A DNA stretch of 64,000 nt. Origin: Actinomycetota bacterium. GTDB taxonomy: Bacteria; Actinomycetota; Actinomycetes; S36-B12. The notes beneath the pieces were generated by a model, which saw nothing but the letters and a program-made list of their open reading frames with translations, had not been told where the DNA came from and did no database searches. A program made the translations under genes and the position numbers. The DNA is taken from contig JADKGE010000003.1 in NCBI GenBank assembly GCA_016717115.1, positions 372,001 through 436,000 on the forward strand. The letters run 5' to 3'. Below, piece by piece: positions 36,458 through 46,293 of the stretch; the first letter of the stretch is position 1, and every line of letters starts with the position of its first letter.

Positions 36458-37816
36458 GTGGATCTCGACATCCCACCCGGCTTCGAGTTCGGGGTGGCTA
36501 CTTCGTCATGGCAGATCGAGGGTGATGTCGCCGGCCGGGGCCGCTGCAACTGGGACGATTTCGCGCAGATCCCGGGTGCGATCATCGGCGGGGCCACGGG
36601 TGAGCCCGCGTGCGATCACGTCCATCGGCTGGAGGAGGACCTCGACCTCCTGGCATGGCTGGGCGTCGACGCCTACCGATTCTCCATCAGCTGGGCGAGG
36701 GTGATGCCACAGGGATCGGGCGACCTGTCGGCGTCCGGCCTCGACTTCTACGACCGGCTCATCGACGGACTGCTCGAACGTGGCATCAAGCCCGTTGCCA
36801 CGCTGTTCCACTGGGACCTGCCGAGCCCGCTCGAGGTGGCCGGGGGCTGGCCGAATCGCGACACGGCCTACCTGTTCGCCGACTACGCGCAGGCCATGGG
36901 GGAGAGGTACGCGGGGAAGGTGGACCGCTGGGCCACGCTCAACGAACCATGGTGCAGCGCCTTCCTCGGGTACTGCGCCGGCTACTTCGCCCCCGGGCGC
37001 AAGGAGCCCGGCGCCTCCCTGGCAGCGGCCTACCACTTGATCCTGGCCCACGGGCTGGCGATCGAGCGCCTGCGTGCCGCGGGCGCCCGCAACCTGGGCA
37101 TCGTCCTGAACGTCATCCCGGTGATCGCGGAGACGCCGTCGATGGATGCGGCGGCGCGGCACGTCGACGGCACACAGAACCGCCTCTTCCTCGACCTGCT
37201 CGCCGGACGTGGCATCCCCGCGGACGTGCGCGAGTCCTGCGCGAGCGTCACCGACTGGGCCTTCGTCCGTGACGCGGACAATCCCGTCCTGTCCGCGCCG
37301 ATCGACTGGATCGGCGAGAACTACTACACGGTCATGAGGGTGGCGGAGCCGCAGGCGGGGGCGACGGCAACTGCGGCCATTGCCCAGGACAGCGCGGACA
37401 TCCCGGCCTGCCCGCCGCTGCGCTTCGCCCCCAGGCCCCCGTTCACGGAGATGGGCTGGGAGATCCTGCCGGAGGGCATCGAGATGGCCCTGCGCAAGAT
37501 CACCGACCATCTGCCGGGCGTCCCGCTGTGGATCTGCGAGAACGGAGCGGCCGTCCAGGAGGTGATCGACGACTCCGGCATCCACGACCCGATGCGCATC
37601 GAGTACTTCGAAGGCCACTTCCGCGCCGTCATGAGGGCCGCCGAGCGTGGCTTCGACGTGCGCGGCTACTACGCGTGGAGCCTGATGGACAACCTCGAGT
37701 GGGCGTCCGGATGGACCAAGCAGTTCGGCATCGTCCACGTCGATCCAGCGACCGGGACTCGCACGCCCAAGGACAGCGCCGCCTGGTACCGCGACTTCCT
37801 GGCTGCCCGCCCCTGA
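36458..37816 (+). CDS. GH1 beta-glucosidase
   Basis: This cytoplasmic retaining glycosidase of 452 residues has the GH1 N-terminal signature FEFGVATSSWQIEGD, the acid/base Glu in TLNEPWC and the nucleophile Glu in LWICENGAA, where the common ITENG is ICENG. Its tail, YYAWSLMDNLEWASGWTKQF, followed by GIVHVD, is typical. It completes the transporter operon, so the locus handles beta-glucosides such as cellobiose as well as alpha-linked sugars. The GTG start is preceded by AAAGGGA. Confidence 0.95.
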   Translation: MDLDIPPGFEFGVATSSWQIEGDVAGRGRCNWDDFAQIPGAIIGGATGEPACDHVHRLEEDLDLLAWLGVDAYRFSISWARVMPQGSGDLSASGLDFYDRLIDGLLERGIKPVATLFHWDLPSPLEVAGGWPNRDTAYLFADYAQAMGERYAGKVDRWATLNEPWCSAFLGYCAGYFAPGRKEPGASLAAAYHLILAHGLAIERLRAAGARNLGIVLNVIPVIAETPSMDAAARHVDGTQNRLFLDLLAGRGIPADVRESCASVTDWAFVRDADNPVLSAPIDWIGENYYTVMRVAEPQAGATATAAIAQDSADIPACPPLRFAPRPPFTEMGWEILPEGIEMALRKITDHLPGVPLWICENGAAVQEVIDDSGIHDPMRIEYFEGHFRAVMRAAERGFDVRGYYAWSLMDNLEWASGWTKQFGIVHVDPATGTRTPKDSAAWYRDFLAARP

Positions 37817-37843
37817 CGGTGGGTTGTGCGCCAGACTGTCCGC

Positions 37844-38527
37844 ATGCGAAACACGACTATCGACATCGCCGGCGAGGCCGTCCCGGGAATCATCGCCCTA
37901 CCCGCATCGGGCTCCGGTCCCGCGGTCATCGTGGTGCAGGAGTGGTGGGGGCTGGTGCCGCACATCCAGCACGTGGTGCAGCGGCTGGCCGATGAGGGAT
38001 TCGTGGCTTTGGCGGTCGACCACTACCGCGGCGTGGAGACCACCGAGCCGGACGAGGCCATGAAGCTCATGATCGGGCTGAACATCGCACAGGTCGGTGC
38101 CGACCTGGCAGCGGCAGCGGACGATCTGCTGGCCCGGGACGAAGTGCAGGGCGACACGGTGTGCGTCGTCGGGTTCTGCATGGGCGGCGGCCTCGCGCTG
38201 CTCGGCCCCACCGTGTCGAGCGCCATCTGCTGCGTCTCCGCGTTCTACCCGGCTCTGCCGTGGCCCGACTACGCGCCGGACTGGACTCGGTACGCGGACA
38301 AGTCGGCCATGGTTCACAAGGCAGAGTCCGACGAGGAGGGCACCGGGGCGGCCATCGCGCAGTATGCGGAGGCGATAGCCGCGAACGGCGGGTCCGTCGA
38401 GATCTTCGACTACCCGCACAGCGTGCACGCGTTCTTCAACGATGCTCGGCCCGAGGTCTATCAGGCAGAGAACGCGCGGCTGGCGTGGGAGCGCACGATC
38501 GCGTTCTTCCATGCCTGCTCGGACTGA
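37844..38527 (+). CDS. Dienelactone hydrolase-family protein
   Basis: This alpha/beta hydrolase has 227 residues from ATG 37844. The DLH nucleophile elbow is GFCMGGG with catalytic Cys, and the His is in YPHSVHAFFND. The N-terminal strand reads PAVIVVQEWWGLVPHI, the classic DLH segment. The natural substrate is unknown, since most genomic DLH homologues are not part of chlorocatechol pathways. A CAGACT hexamer 6 nt before the ATG suggests a leaderless start. Its end overlaps the glycosylase gene by 17 bp. Confidence 0.88.
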   Translation: MRNTTIDIAGEAVPGIIALPASGSGPAVIVVQEWWGLVPHIQHVVQRLADEGFVALAVDHYRGVETTEPDEAMKLMIGLNIAQVGADLAAAADDLLARDEVQGDTVCVVGFCMGGGLALLGPTVSSAICCVSAFYPALPWPDYAPDWTRYADKSAMVHKAESDEEGTGAAIAQYAEAIAANGGSVEIFDYPHSVHAFFNDARPEVYQAENARLAWERTIAFFHACSD

Positions 38528-39233
38528 CCGGGGCGCCGTCGCTGCCCTGCACGAGCTCGACACCGAGATCTGCCACTGCCGGCGCTGTCCTCGACTCGTC
38601 GCCTGGTGCGAAGGGGTGGCGAGAACGAAGCGTGCCGCCTACGCCGACGAGGAGTACTGGGGAGGGCCGGTCCCGGGCTTCGGTTCGTCCGCGCCGGCCA
38701 TCTGGATCGTCGGCCTTGCGCCGGGTGCGCACGGGGCCAATCGGACGGGTCGTATGTTCACCGGCGATCGCAGCGGTGACTGGCTGTTCAGTGCCCTCCA
38801 TCGGGCGGGGCTCGCGTCGATGCCCACGTCGACCAGGAGAGACGACGGCCAGCGACTCGATCATGTGCGCATCACCGCGGCGGTGCACTGCGCTCCTCCC
38901 GACAACAAGCCGACCACGCAGGAGAGACGCGAGTGCGCCTCCTGGCTGGACCGGGAGCTCGGGCTGATCTCGCCCACGGTGAGAGCGGTCGTGGCACTGG
39001 GTGCGGTCGCATGGGGTGCGGCCCTCGGCGTCATGCGGCGGGCCGGCTGGACCGTCGATGCCGAGCCGTTCGGGCACGGGGCCCGGGCAGTCGCCGGCCT
39101 CCCGAGCGGTCGGCTGGTCACGATCGTGGCCTCGTACCATCCCAGTCAGCAGAACACCTTCACCCGGCGTCTTACCGAGCCGATGCTCGACGACGTCTTC
39201 AGGGTCGCGCGCAGGGCCGCGGGGCTGCCCTGA
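38511..39233 (+). CDS. Type 5 uracil-DNA glycosylase (UdgB family, Fe-S)
   Basis: This base-excision repair enzyme of 240 residues removes uracil and hypoxanthine from DNA. The CHCRRC pair near residue 21 and Cys residues in AAVHCAPPDNKPTTQERREC are the likely 4Fe-4S ligands. Motif A is GLAPGAHGANRTGRMFTGDR, without the Asp/Asn of family 1, as expected for family 5. Motif B is SYHPSQQNTFT. The start lies inside the DLH gene, indicating translational coupling. Confidence 0.92.
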   Translation: MPARTDRGAVAALHELDTEICHCRRCPRLVAWCEGVARTKRAAYADEEYWGGPVPGFGSSAPAIWIVGLAPGAHGANRTGRMFTGDRSGDWLFSALHRAGLASMPTSTRRDDGQRLDHVRITAAVHCAPPDNKPTTQERRECASWLDRELGLISPTVRAVVALGAVAWGAALGVMRRAGWTVDAEPFGHGARAVAGLPSGRLVTIVASYHPSQQNTFTRRLTEPMLDDVFRVARRAAGLP

Positions 39234-39264
39234 GAGGAGGGTCGCGGCCTATCGTTGGCTTAGC

Positions 39265-39338
39265 GCCCCTGTAGTCCAACTGGCAGAGACACCCGGCTTA
39301 AACCCGGCACAGTGAGGGTTCGATCCCCTCTGGGGGCA
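39265..39338 (+). tRNA. tRNA-like gene with anticodon TAA and a short variable loop
   Basis: The acceptor GCCCCTG (39265-39271) pairs with TGGGGGC (39331-39337), with two G-U pairs. The D-arm has a 3-bp stem GTC/GAC and a GG in its loop. The anticodon arm is CCCGG/CCGGC around CTTAAAC, giving anticodon TAA (Leu, codon UUA), with one C-C mismatch at the outer pair. The T-arm is GAGGG-TTCGATC-CCCTC. The variable loop is only 5 nt, whereas tRNA-Leu normally has a long arm. CCA is not fully encoded. The decoding identity is uncertain. Confidence 0.75.
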
Positions 39339-39368
39339 CCGGACGTCCGATACCGCGAGGAGGCAGCC

Positions 39369-39590
39369 ATGGAGTTCCTGGCCCGGCTGCGCCCCAAGAG
39401 CGGCCGGGGGGCGGGGGTCGCCACCGCTCTCGACCAGTTCTTCAACCCGGCAGCGGCGCGGGCCCGCGAGGAGGTCGATCGTCAGCACGAGCACGTGATC
39501 CCCACCCCGTCACCGGGCGATCGGCTCCTGGACGACGGAATCGTCGAAATCGACGGGATTCACGAGGGGGAGTCCGGTCGGGGGTCCTAA
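39369..39590 (+). CDS. Small hypothetical protein (DUF6191-like)
   Basis: ATG 39369 has GAGGAGG at ideal spacing and gives 73 residues. It begins MEFLARLRPKSGRGAG. The middle FFNPAAARAREEVDRQHEHV is followed by a Pro/Asp-rich acidic tail. The arrangement resembles short actinobacterial DUF6191 proteins, a low-confidence match from memory. It has no signal or membrane segment. It starts 31 bp after the tRNA. Confidence 0.6.
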   Translation: MEFLARLRPKSGRGAGVATALDQFFNPAAARAREEVDRQHEHVIPTPSPGDRLLDDGIVEIDGIHEGESGRGS

Positions 39591-39625
39591 TTGGCGTTTT
39601 CTCGTCCGTCAGTTAACGTAGAAAC

Positions 39626-40456
39626 ATGCAGTCATCGAACCCCGTCCTGACCCGTTACGAGAAGACCGACAAATCCGGTTTCGCCTATGACGAAGGCGTC
39701 GCTGCCTACTCGCAGGCGGCCACCGCGGGTGCCGGCATGGCCGACACCAACGCGGCCTTCCAGCAGGTAACCGCCGGTGGCGGCGCCCGACTGACGATCA
39801 ACGACGTCATCGTCAAGACGTTCGCCGTCTTCTTCGTGACCGTGATCTTCGCTGTGGTCGGCTGGAATCTCGTCGAATCGATGCCCTGGCTCCTGTGGGT
39901 GGGCATGCTCGGCGGCCTTGCGCTTGGACTGGTGAACGCGTTCAAGAAGGTGCCGTCGCCGCCGCTCATCCTCCTCTACGCGGTGTTCCAGGGTGTGATG
40001 CTCGGCGCTATCAGCAACTGGTACAACGCCTACGCCCTGGGCCAGTCCTATGAGGGGATCGTCGTCCAGGCCGTGGTGGCCACGATGACGACCTTCGGCG
40101 TCATGCTGACGCTGTACATGACCGGCCTGATCAAGGTGACGAAGCGCTTCCAGAGCGTGATGCTCGTCGCGATGGTGTCGTACCTGGTGCTGGGTATCGG
40201 CTCCTTGATCTGGGGCATGTTCGGCGGCGGTGGCGGCTGGGGCATCTACGGCACCGGTTTCGGCCTCATCGTTGCGGTGATCGGCGTCCTGCTGGCCGCG
40301 TTCTTCCTCCTGCTCGACTTTGAGGCCATCAGCCAGGGCATCAAGCTGGGGGCACCGGAACGCGAGTCGTGGCGCATGGCCTTCGGCCTGCTCGTCACCC
40401 TCATCTGGCTGTACCTGGAGTTCCTGCGCATGCTCGCGATCTTCTCGCGCAACTAG
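39626..40456 (+). CDS. Bax inhibitor-1 / YccA-like membrane protein
   Basis: The 276-residue integral membrane protein has a soluble N-terminal stretch of about 55 residues, then seven hydrophobic segments, including VIVKTFAVFFVTVIFAVVGW, LILLYAVFQGVMLGAI, TFGVMLTLYMTGLI and IVAVIGVLLAAFFLLLDFEA. The ending GAPERESWRMAFGLLVTLIW and EFLRMLAIF fits the BI-1 family of pH-sensitive calcium-leak proteins. TAACGT lies 6 nt before the ATG with no Shine-Dalgarno sequence, so the mRNA is probably leaderless. Confidence 0.92.
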   Translation: MQSSNPVLTRYEKTDKSGFAYDEGVAAYSQAATAGAGMADTNAAFQQVTAGGGARLTINDVIVKTFAVFFVTVIFAVVGWNLVESMPWLLWVGMLGGLALGLVNAFKKVPSPPLILLYAVFQGVMLGAISNWYNAYALGQSYEGIVVQAVVATMTTFGVMLTLYMTGLIKVTKRFQSVMLVAMVSYLVLGIGSLIWGMFGGGGGWGIYGTGFGLIVAVIGVLLAAFFLLLDFEAISQGIKLGAPERESWRMAFGLLVTLIWLYLEFLRMLAIFSRN

Positions 40457-40470
40457 GCATCACTCGTCTC

Positions 40471-40513
40471 AAGGAGCCGGGTCGTCCACGCGGACGGCCC
40501 GGCTCCTTCGTTT
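40471..40513 (+). terminator. Strong terminator after the Bax inhibitor-like gene
   Basis: AAGGAGCCGGGTCGTCC (40471-40487) pairs with GGACGGCCCGGCTCCTT (40492-40508), 17 bp with a 4-nt loop and one G-U pair, followed by CGTTT. It can also serve the convergent HNH gene. Confidence 0.8.
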
Positions 40514-40574
40514 GGGGTGGACCTGCGGCGGGGTGATGCCGAGGCACGCTTGAAACGCGCCGGGGTGCCGGGGT

Positions 40575-42074
40575 TCAGACGGGCGGAGGTTCGTGTTCGT
40601 AGGTGCGGCCGTGGGGTGAGGTCCAGGTGCAGGATCCGTCGGGTCTGCTGTCGGTGATCCTCCAGCCGGCGTGGGTCTTGAGCTGGTGGTGCCGGGTGCA
40701 CAGGGCGCCGAGGTTGGCGGGGCTGGTGTCCCCGCCGTCGTTCCACGCCTCGGCGTGGTCGATCTGGGATCGGGCGGCGGCGCGTCGGCAGCCGGGGAAC
40801 CGGCAGACCCGGTCCCTGGCGATGACGTACTCCCGCAGCCGCTGCGGCACCTGGTAGACCCGGCGGCCGTAGTCCAGGAGGTGCCCGGTGACGGGGTCGG
40901 TGACCAGCCGCCGCATCGTGACCGCCACCTCGGGGTCGGTGAGCAGGTCGCGGACCACCTCGGCGCTGACCGGCCCGGCACCGCGCACCTCCACCTGGCC
41001 CCCAGACAGATCGAGCAGGGTGGGCAGGTCGATGACGAGGTCGAGGTGGGCCCGGACCCGCGGGGCGGGCATCGCCTCGCCGTTACCGTCGCGGGCGCCC
41101 AGGACCAGCGCGGCCAGCGCCTCCACCCGCCGCTCGCCCATCGTCGCGGACGCGCTGCCCTCGGCGGGCGGGCTGAACCGGTCGTCGTGGGCCAGGGCGT
41201 CCACCTGCGCCATCACCGCATGGGCGGCCTCGGTGGACATGCGGGCGATCAACGTCGAGATGCCGTCGAGCTCATCGACGACGTACACGTCACGGGTGCA
41301 CTTGGCTTCGCGGCGGCGTCGGCGTTCCCCGGCCGCGTCGATCGCCAGCACCGCCCGGCGCCCGGCCGCCCGGGTCATCGACACCGTCGCCCGGGCAGCG
41401 GTCGGCAGCACCCGGCGCTCCAGGTCCGCGCAGGCCGTGGTGAACACGGCTCGTTCGGTGTCGTCGCGCATCCCCCGGCCCGGCAGCCTCCCGGCGGCCT
41501 CGACGAGGACGGCGACGTGCCGGTCGGTGATCTCTCCCGCTGCCAGGGCAGCTGCGGTCGCGGCGAGGGGACCGGCCAGCAGCCGCGCGGTGTCGATGTG
41601 GTCCTGCGCGGTGGCCGCGGGCAGCCGCAGCGCGGCCCCGAGCTCCTCGCGGCGCACGTCCGCGATCCGGATGGTCCGCTCCTCGTCTGAGCCCGGGACC
41701 AGGAGCGTGAACTCCTCCACCAGCGGCTCGGCCGCTGCCGCGGGGATGATCGCCTCGAACCGCACCGCGGCCCACCACGCGGCGACCCGCTGATGGACCT
41801 GCAGGAACACCACCGCGTCATCGTCCGACAACGCCGTGCGGTTGATACCGGCCAGCGCCGACATCACCCACGCGTCCGGCCTCGCGGCGAGCAGGCGATC
41901 CAGCAGTTCCCGCACCGGCACGGGCCGCACGATGCCCACGTCCACCGCATCCCACGGCTCCACCCACGCCGGATCGACGCCGGCATCGCACAACACGTCC
42001 CACCACGAGTCAGACAACGCGTCCCACGAGGCGTCCAACACCTCGCTCCCGCGAACGACCTCGTCGAAGACCAC
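40575..42074 (-). CDS. HNH endonuclease, DUF222 / 13E12 repeat family (copy 2)
   Basis: The 499-residue paralogue of the gene at 10805-12262 is on the opposite strand. The C-terminal HNH region (CRFPGCRRAAARSQIDHAEA, NLGALCTRHHQLK, HAGWRI) and most of the DUF222 region are nearly identical to copy 1. The first 75 or so residues differ and are Trp/Asp/Val-rich. GTG 42074 is 6 nt from a TAGTGT hexamer. The pair forms a long inverted repeat about 30 kb apart that could recombine. Confidence 0.9.
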   Translation of the reverse strand: MVFDEVVRGSEVLDASWDALSDSWWDVLCDAGVDPAWVEPWDAVDVGIVRPVPVRELLDRLLAARPDAWVMSALAGINRTALSDDDAVVFLQVHQRVAAWWAAVRFEAIIPAAAAEPLVEEFTLLVPGSDEERTIRIADVRREELGAALRLPAATAQDHIDTARLLAGPLAATAAALAAGEITDRHVAVLVEAAGRLPGRGMRDDTERAVFTTACADLERRVLPTAARATVSMTRAAGRRAVLAIDAAGERRRRREAKCTRDVYVVDELDGISTLIARMSTEAAHAVMAQVDALAHDDRFSPPAEGSASATMGERRVEALAALVLGARDGNGEAMPAPRVRAHLDLVIDLPTLLDLSGGQVEVRGAGPVSAEVVRDLLTDPEVAVTMRRLVTDPVTGHLLDYGRRVYQVPQRLREYVIARDRVCRFPGCRRAAARSQIDHAEAWNDGGDTSPANLGALCTRHHQLKTHAGWRITDSRPDGSCTWTSPHGRTYEHEPPPV

Positions 42075-42134
42075 GTCCCCACACTACGGGCAGGGTCTGA
42101 CATTCCATCCAGCGAAATCCACAGCAACCGCAAC
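42075..42134 (-). promoter_or_regulatory. Promoter of HNH gene 2 with the conserved upstream element
   Basis: On the minus strand, GTTGCGGTTGCTGTGGATT (42134-42116) precedes TAGTGT (42086-42081) by 29 nt, and the hexamer is 6 nt from GTG 42074. Element and spacing match HNH gene 1 exactly, although the 29 nt between are only partly conserved. Confidence 0.55.
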
Positions 42135-42156
42135 GGGATCGGAGCCTTGCGAGCCG

Positions 42157-42468
42157 TCAGGGCAGCGACCTGCGGACCTCGACGAGCGTGGCCAGGACCG
42201 GTGTGACATCAGGCTGATCGGCCCGTCGAGCCGCGATGACGAAGTCGTGCCCCAGCACGGCGATCAGCGCTCCGAACCCCTGGACGCGCAGGTCGGGAAC
42301 CTCCGCGTCGACCGGGATGTCGTCGACCAGCCGCCGGGTCTGCTCGACCAGCAGGAGGGCGAGTTCCCGGCACGGCCCGGCGACGGAGTCTGCGCGGGTC
42401 AGCGGCATGGTGTTAAGGCGGTCGACGATGCGCCGCAGCTCCACCTCGACGTCGTCGAGCGGTGTCAC
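42157..42468 (-). CDS. Hypothetical protein downstream of the MBL hydrolase
   Basis: The 103-residue soluble protein begins at GTG 42468, 2 bp after the MBL stop, so it is very likely co-translated. The N-terminal half is helical (DDVEVELRRIVDRLNTMPLT, CRELALLLVEQTRRLVDDI). The C-terminal half reads VQGFGALIAVLGHDFVIAAR. There are no catalytic motifs and I do not recognise the family. It may assist or regulate its upstream partner. Confidence 0.65.
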   Translation of the reverse strand: MTPLDDVEVELRRIVDRLNTMPLTRADSVAGPCRELALLLVEQTRRLVDDIPVDAEVPDLRVQGFGALIAVLGHDFVIAARRADQPDVTPVLATLVEVRRSLP

Positions 42469-42470
42469 GG

Positions 42471-43181
42471 TCAGCCGTTCTTGCGCAGGAATCCCCGCAC
42501 GGTCTCGCGAGCGTTCTCACGGATCTCCGGGCCGTGGGTGAAGGCGGCGATCCGGTATTCGAGCTCACCGAGCTGGTGCGCGGACTGCTTGTTCTGGCGA
42601 AACGACGTGCAGATCGCGGCCAGGGGCCAGCGCAGGCGCCACGCCAGATTGAAGATCGCGTCGCCCGTGATGAGCACCCCGGTGGGCTGGTGCAGCAGTG
42701 AGATGTGACCGGGAGTGTGACCGGGTGTGTGGACCACCAGGAGGCCGCCTGCCACCGGAAGCAGGTCGCCGTCGTGCAGCTCGTTCGCGACCTGTGCAGC
42801 ATCGAAGGTCGCGCCGGGCATGCGGCTGAACAGCCGTCCTGAGGTGGTCGTCTGGTCGGTCGGCGGCGCGTGGCCCGCCGCAATGAACGAGGCATCGTCC
42901 TCGTGGATGTCGAGGCCGGCGACCCCTGTACGTGTCACCATCGCGGCGGCGCCGCCTGCGTGGTCGGCGTGCGCGTGGGTGAGAATGATGCGCGTCACGT
43001 CGGCCGGACGCTTGCCGATGGCGGCGAGGCCGGCGACGATCCTGGCCGGCGCCTGCTTGAGGCCGCAGTCGACGAGGGTCACCTGTCCGTCGTCGTCCAC
43101 GAAGGCGTAGGAGTTGATGAAGTCGCGCATCGTGGGGATGCGGACGACCCCGGGCGCGAGCGTGATGGTGGGGGCGGGCAC
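42471..43181 (-). CDS. Metallo-beta-lactamase-fold hydrolase
   Basis: The 236-residue protein has the MBL zinc motif HAHADHAGG, followed by HTPGHTPGHISLL (His ligand), TGDAIF (bridging Asp) and a late His in FTHGPE. There is no signal peptide. The substrate is unknown; the family spans glyoxalases, lactonases and persulfide dioxygenases. Divergence from cystathionine beta-synthase makes a sulfur role worth considering but proves nothing. GTG 43181 follows TAGGGT by 6 nt. Confidence 0.88.
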   Translation of the reverse strand: MPAPTITLAPGVVRIPTMRDFINSYAFVDDDGQVTLVDCGLKQAPARIVAGLAAIGKRPADVTRIILTHAHADHAGGAAAMVTRTGVAGLDIHEDDASFIAAGHAPPTDQTTTSGRLFSRMPGATFDAAQVANELHDGDLLPVAGGLLVVHTPGHTPGHISLLHQPTGVLITGDAIFNLAWRLRWPLAAICTSFRQNKQSAHQLGELEYRIAAFTHGPEIRENARETVRGFLRKNG

Positions 43182-43211
43182 GGCATCACCCTACGACGGT
43201 AGTGTCGCCGG
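43182..43211. promoter_or_regulatory. 30-bp divergent region with two leaderless-type -10 boxes
   Basis: For cbs, TAGTGT (43200-43205) is 6 nt before ATG 43212. For the MBL gene, TAGGGT on the minus strand (43193-43188) is 6 nt before GTG 43181. Only 6 bp separate the two hexamers, so RNA polymerase could not serve both at once. Confidence 0.55.
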
Positions 43212-44584
<1,373 letters not shown>

Positions 44585-44588
<4 letters not shown>

Positions 44589-45085
44589 CCATGGGCGAGC
44601 CGGTCGCCGCCGGAGCCACGCTGCGCCCGACGGCGCGGGTGCTGCTCGTCGACGCGAAGCAGCGGGCGCTGCTGTTCCGCATGCGCAGCGAGGACTTCGG
44701 CGACACCTTCTGGTTCCCGCCGGGAGGCGGTCTCGAAGGTGGGGAGACGCACGAGGAGGCGGCGCTGCGGGAGCTCCAGGAGGAGACCGGGTGGGCCGAT
44801 CCGGTCCTCGGGCCGTTGATCGGCACGCGCCGTCACGTCATCACCTGGGGCGGGGTGCTGTACGACTGCAGGGAACGGTGGTACCTGGCACGCGTCGGCA
44901 CCCTGGTCGTCGACACGGCGGGCTTCACCGACGACGAGCGGCACGACATGCTCGAATCACGATGGTGGTCGGTGGATCGCATGAGATCGACCACCGACCG
45001 ACTGGTGCCCGCCGATCTGCCTGACCTGCTCGAGGCCCTGCTGCGCGACGGCCCGCCGGCGACACCCCTCTCGCTGTCCACCTGA
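44585..45085 (+). CDS. Nudix hydrolase
   Basis: The 166-residue protein contains an intact Nudix box, GGGLEGGETHEEAALRELQE followed by ETGW, with the REx2EE metal-binding core. An N-terminal strand VLLVDAKQRALLFRM leads into it. The substrate cannot be deduced from sequence. The GTG start overlaps the cbs stop. Confidence 0.9.
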
Positions 45086-45118
45086 ACTGACGGCCGTCGC
45101 CCGAGCGACCGGGTCCCG

Positions 45119-45739
45119 TCAGCTGGCCGGGCTCGCGCTGGCCGCGGGCGCTGGCGCGGCGGGCAGGAGAGGCGCGCAGGTCTCGAATGCCTTGGCCACC
45201 GCTGTGTCCGTGCGGTCGAGCGAGCGCATCCAGTCGTCGCCGTCGGGGATCGTCACGTCGTTGTCGGTCAGGCACGTCTTGAACGCCACCAGCGCCGACT
45301 CGTCGATGGCGACGCCCCCGGCCGGGCCGACCTGAGGCGCCAGATCGGCGCACGCTGCTGTCGCCGCGTCGAACGTCGCCTGATCAACCCCGTCGGGAAG
45401 GCCACCCGGGAATCCGCCCGCACCCGGCATCCCGCTGGGCATCCCGCTGGGCATCCCGCTGGGCATTCCGCTGGGCATGGCGCCCGGACCGCCGCCGGCG
45501 GGCGGCTGACCCATGTCGGGGAGGGTGACGCCGTTGTCCGCCAAGCACGATCGGTAGGCGGCGAAGTCCGGCCCTGCGCCTGCGGCTCCCGAGATGGCGG
45601 CGTCGCTGGGCGCGGTGACGACAGCGGTGGAAGCCGAGTCGGCGGACGACGGACTCCCGCCGCAGGCGGTGAGCGTCACAAGGGCGAGCGCGGCGCACGC
45701 GCCGAGCAGCGAGCGTTGGGTGACGGTGCGGACCTGCAT
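45119..45739 (-). CDS. Lipoprotein with Met-Pro-Ser-Gly repeats, last gene of the export operon
   Basis: From ATG 45739, with GGAGAGAAC upstream, the protein has 206 residues. The lipobox is LTAC near residue 26. The mature part has two related segments, YRSCLADNGVTLPDMG and FKTCLTDNDVTIPDGD, around a low-complexity stretch GAMPSGMPSGMPSGMPSGMP built from 12-bp direct repeats. It may be a metal- or ligand-binding accessory of the neighbouring MacAB-like exporter. The start and the upstream stop overlap by one base (TGATG). Function unknown. Confidence 0.75.
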   Translation of the reverse strand: MQVRTVTQRSLLGACAALALVTLTACGGSPSSADSASTAVVTAPSDAAISGAAGAGPDFAAYRSCLADNGVTLPDMGQPPAGGGPGAMPSGMPSGMPSGMPSGMPGAGGFPGGLPDGVDQATFDAATAACADLAPQVGPAGGVAIDESALVAFKTCLTDNDVTIPDGDDWMRSLDRTDTAVAKAFETCAPLLPAAPAPAASASPAS

Positions 45740-46293
45740 CAGTTCTCTCCTTGGGTGGATGGGACGGGCAGTGCGCCCTCGGACACCGACGTCGCGGTGA
45801 CGGTGCCGTCGTCGGCCGTCTCCCCTCGAACGACGACCGAGTCGCCGGTTGCGAGATCGGACAGGGGAACGTCGGTCTGCGATGTGACCGTGGCGGTCTT
45901 CGGCACCGTGACGATGACGGTGGCGCCGCTGGCATCGGTGACGTAGAGCCTCTGCCCGTCCACGAGCTTCACGGTGCCGATGGTCATCCCGGCGGGCATT
46001 CCCTGAGCGGCCGCGCCGGGTCCCGCGCCAGACACGGCGAAGCCCGCCGGCATGCCCTCGGGGAGCCCAGGGAAGCCGGTCGCCGTCGAGGACGACCCAC
46101 CCCACTTCTGGCTGGCGAACGCGCCGCCGACGAAGCCGACCATGAGGACGAGCAGGGTCAGGAGCACCCAGGTGAGCCGGTTGGGGCGGGCGTGCTCGCG
46201 GCGCCGCAGGAGCGTGGCGAGGTCATCATCCGTGGCATCGGTCTCGTCGACGGCGTCGGTCGCGTCGGTGACAGGGTCCATCAGTTCACTCAT
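45739..46293 (-). CDS. Membrane-anchored DUF5666-like protein
   Basis: From ATG 46293 the protein has 184 residues. An acidic cytoplasmic N-terminus (TDATDAVDETDATDDDLATL) precedes one transmembrane helix (LTWVLLTLLVLMVGFVGGAF). A Gly/Pro/Met-rich linker follows (FPGLPEGMPAG, GMPAGM), then a small beta domain (GTVKLVDGQRLYVTDASGAT, PLSDLATGDSVVVRGE) that resembles DUF5666 OB folds. It overlaps the permease gene by 8 bp. It is probably an accessory of the exporter outside the membrane; no direct evidence. Confidence 0.65.
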   Translation of the reverse strand: MSELMDPVTDATDAVDETDATDDDLATLLRRREHARPNRLTWVLLTLLVLMVGFVGGAFASQKWGGSSSTATGFPGLPEGMPAGFAVSGAGPGAAAQGMPAGMTIGTVKLVDGQRLYVTDASGATVIVTVPKTATVTSQTDVPLSDLATGDSVVVRGETADDGTVTATSVSEGALPVPSTQGEN

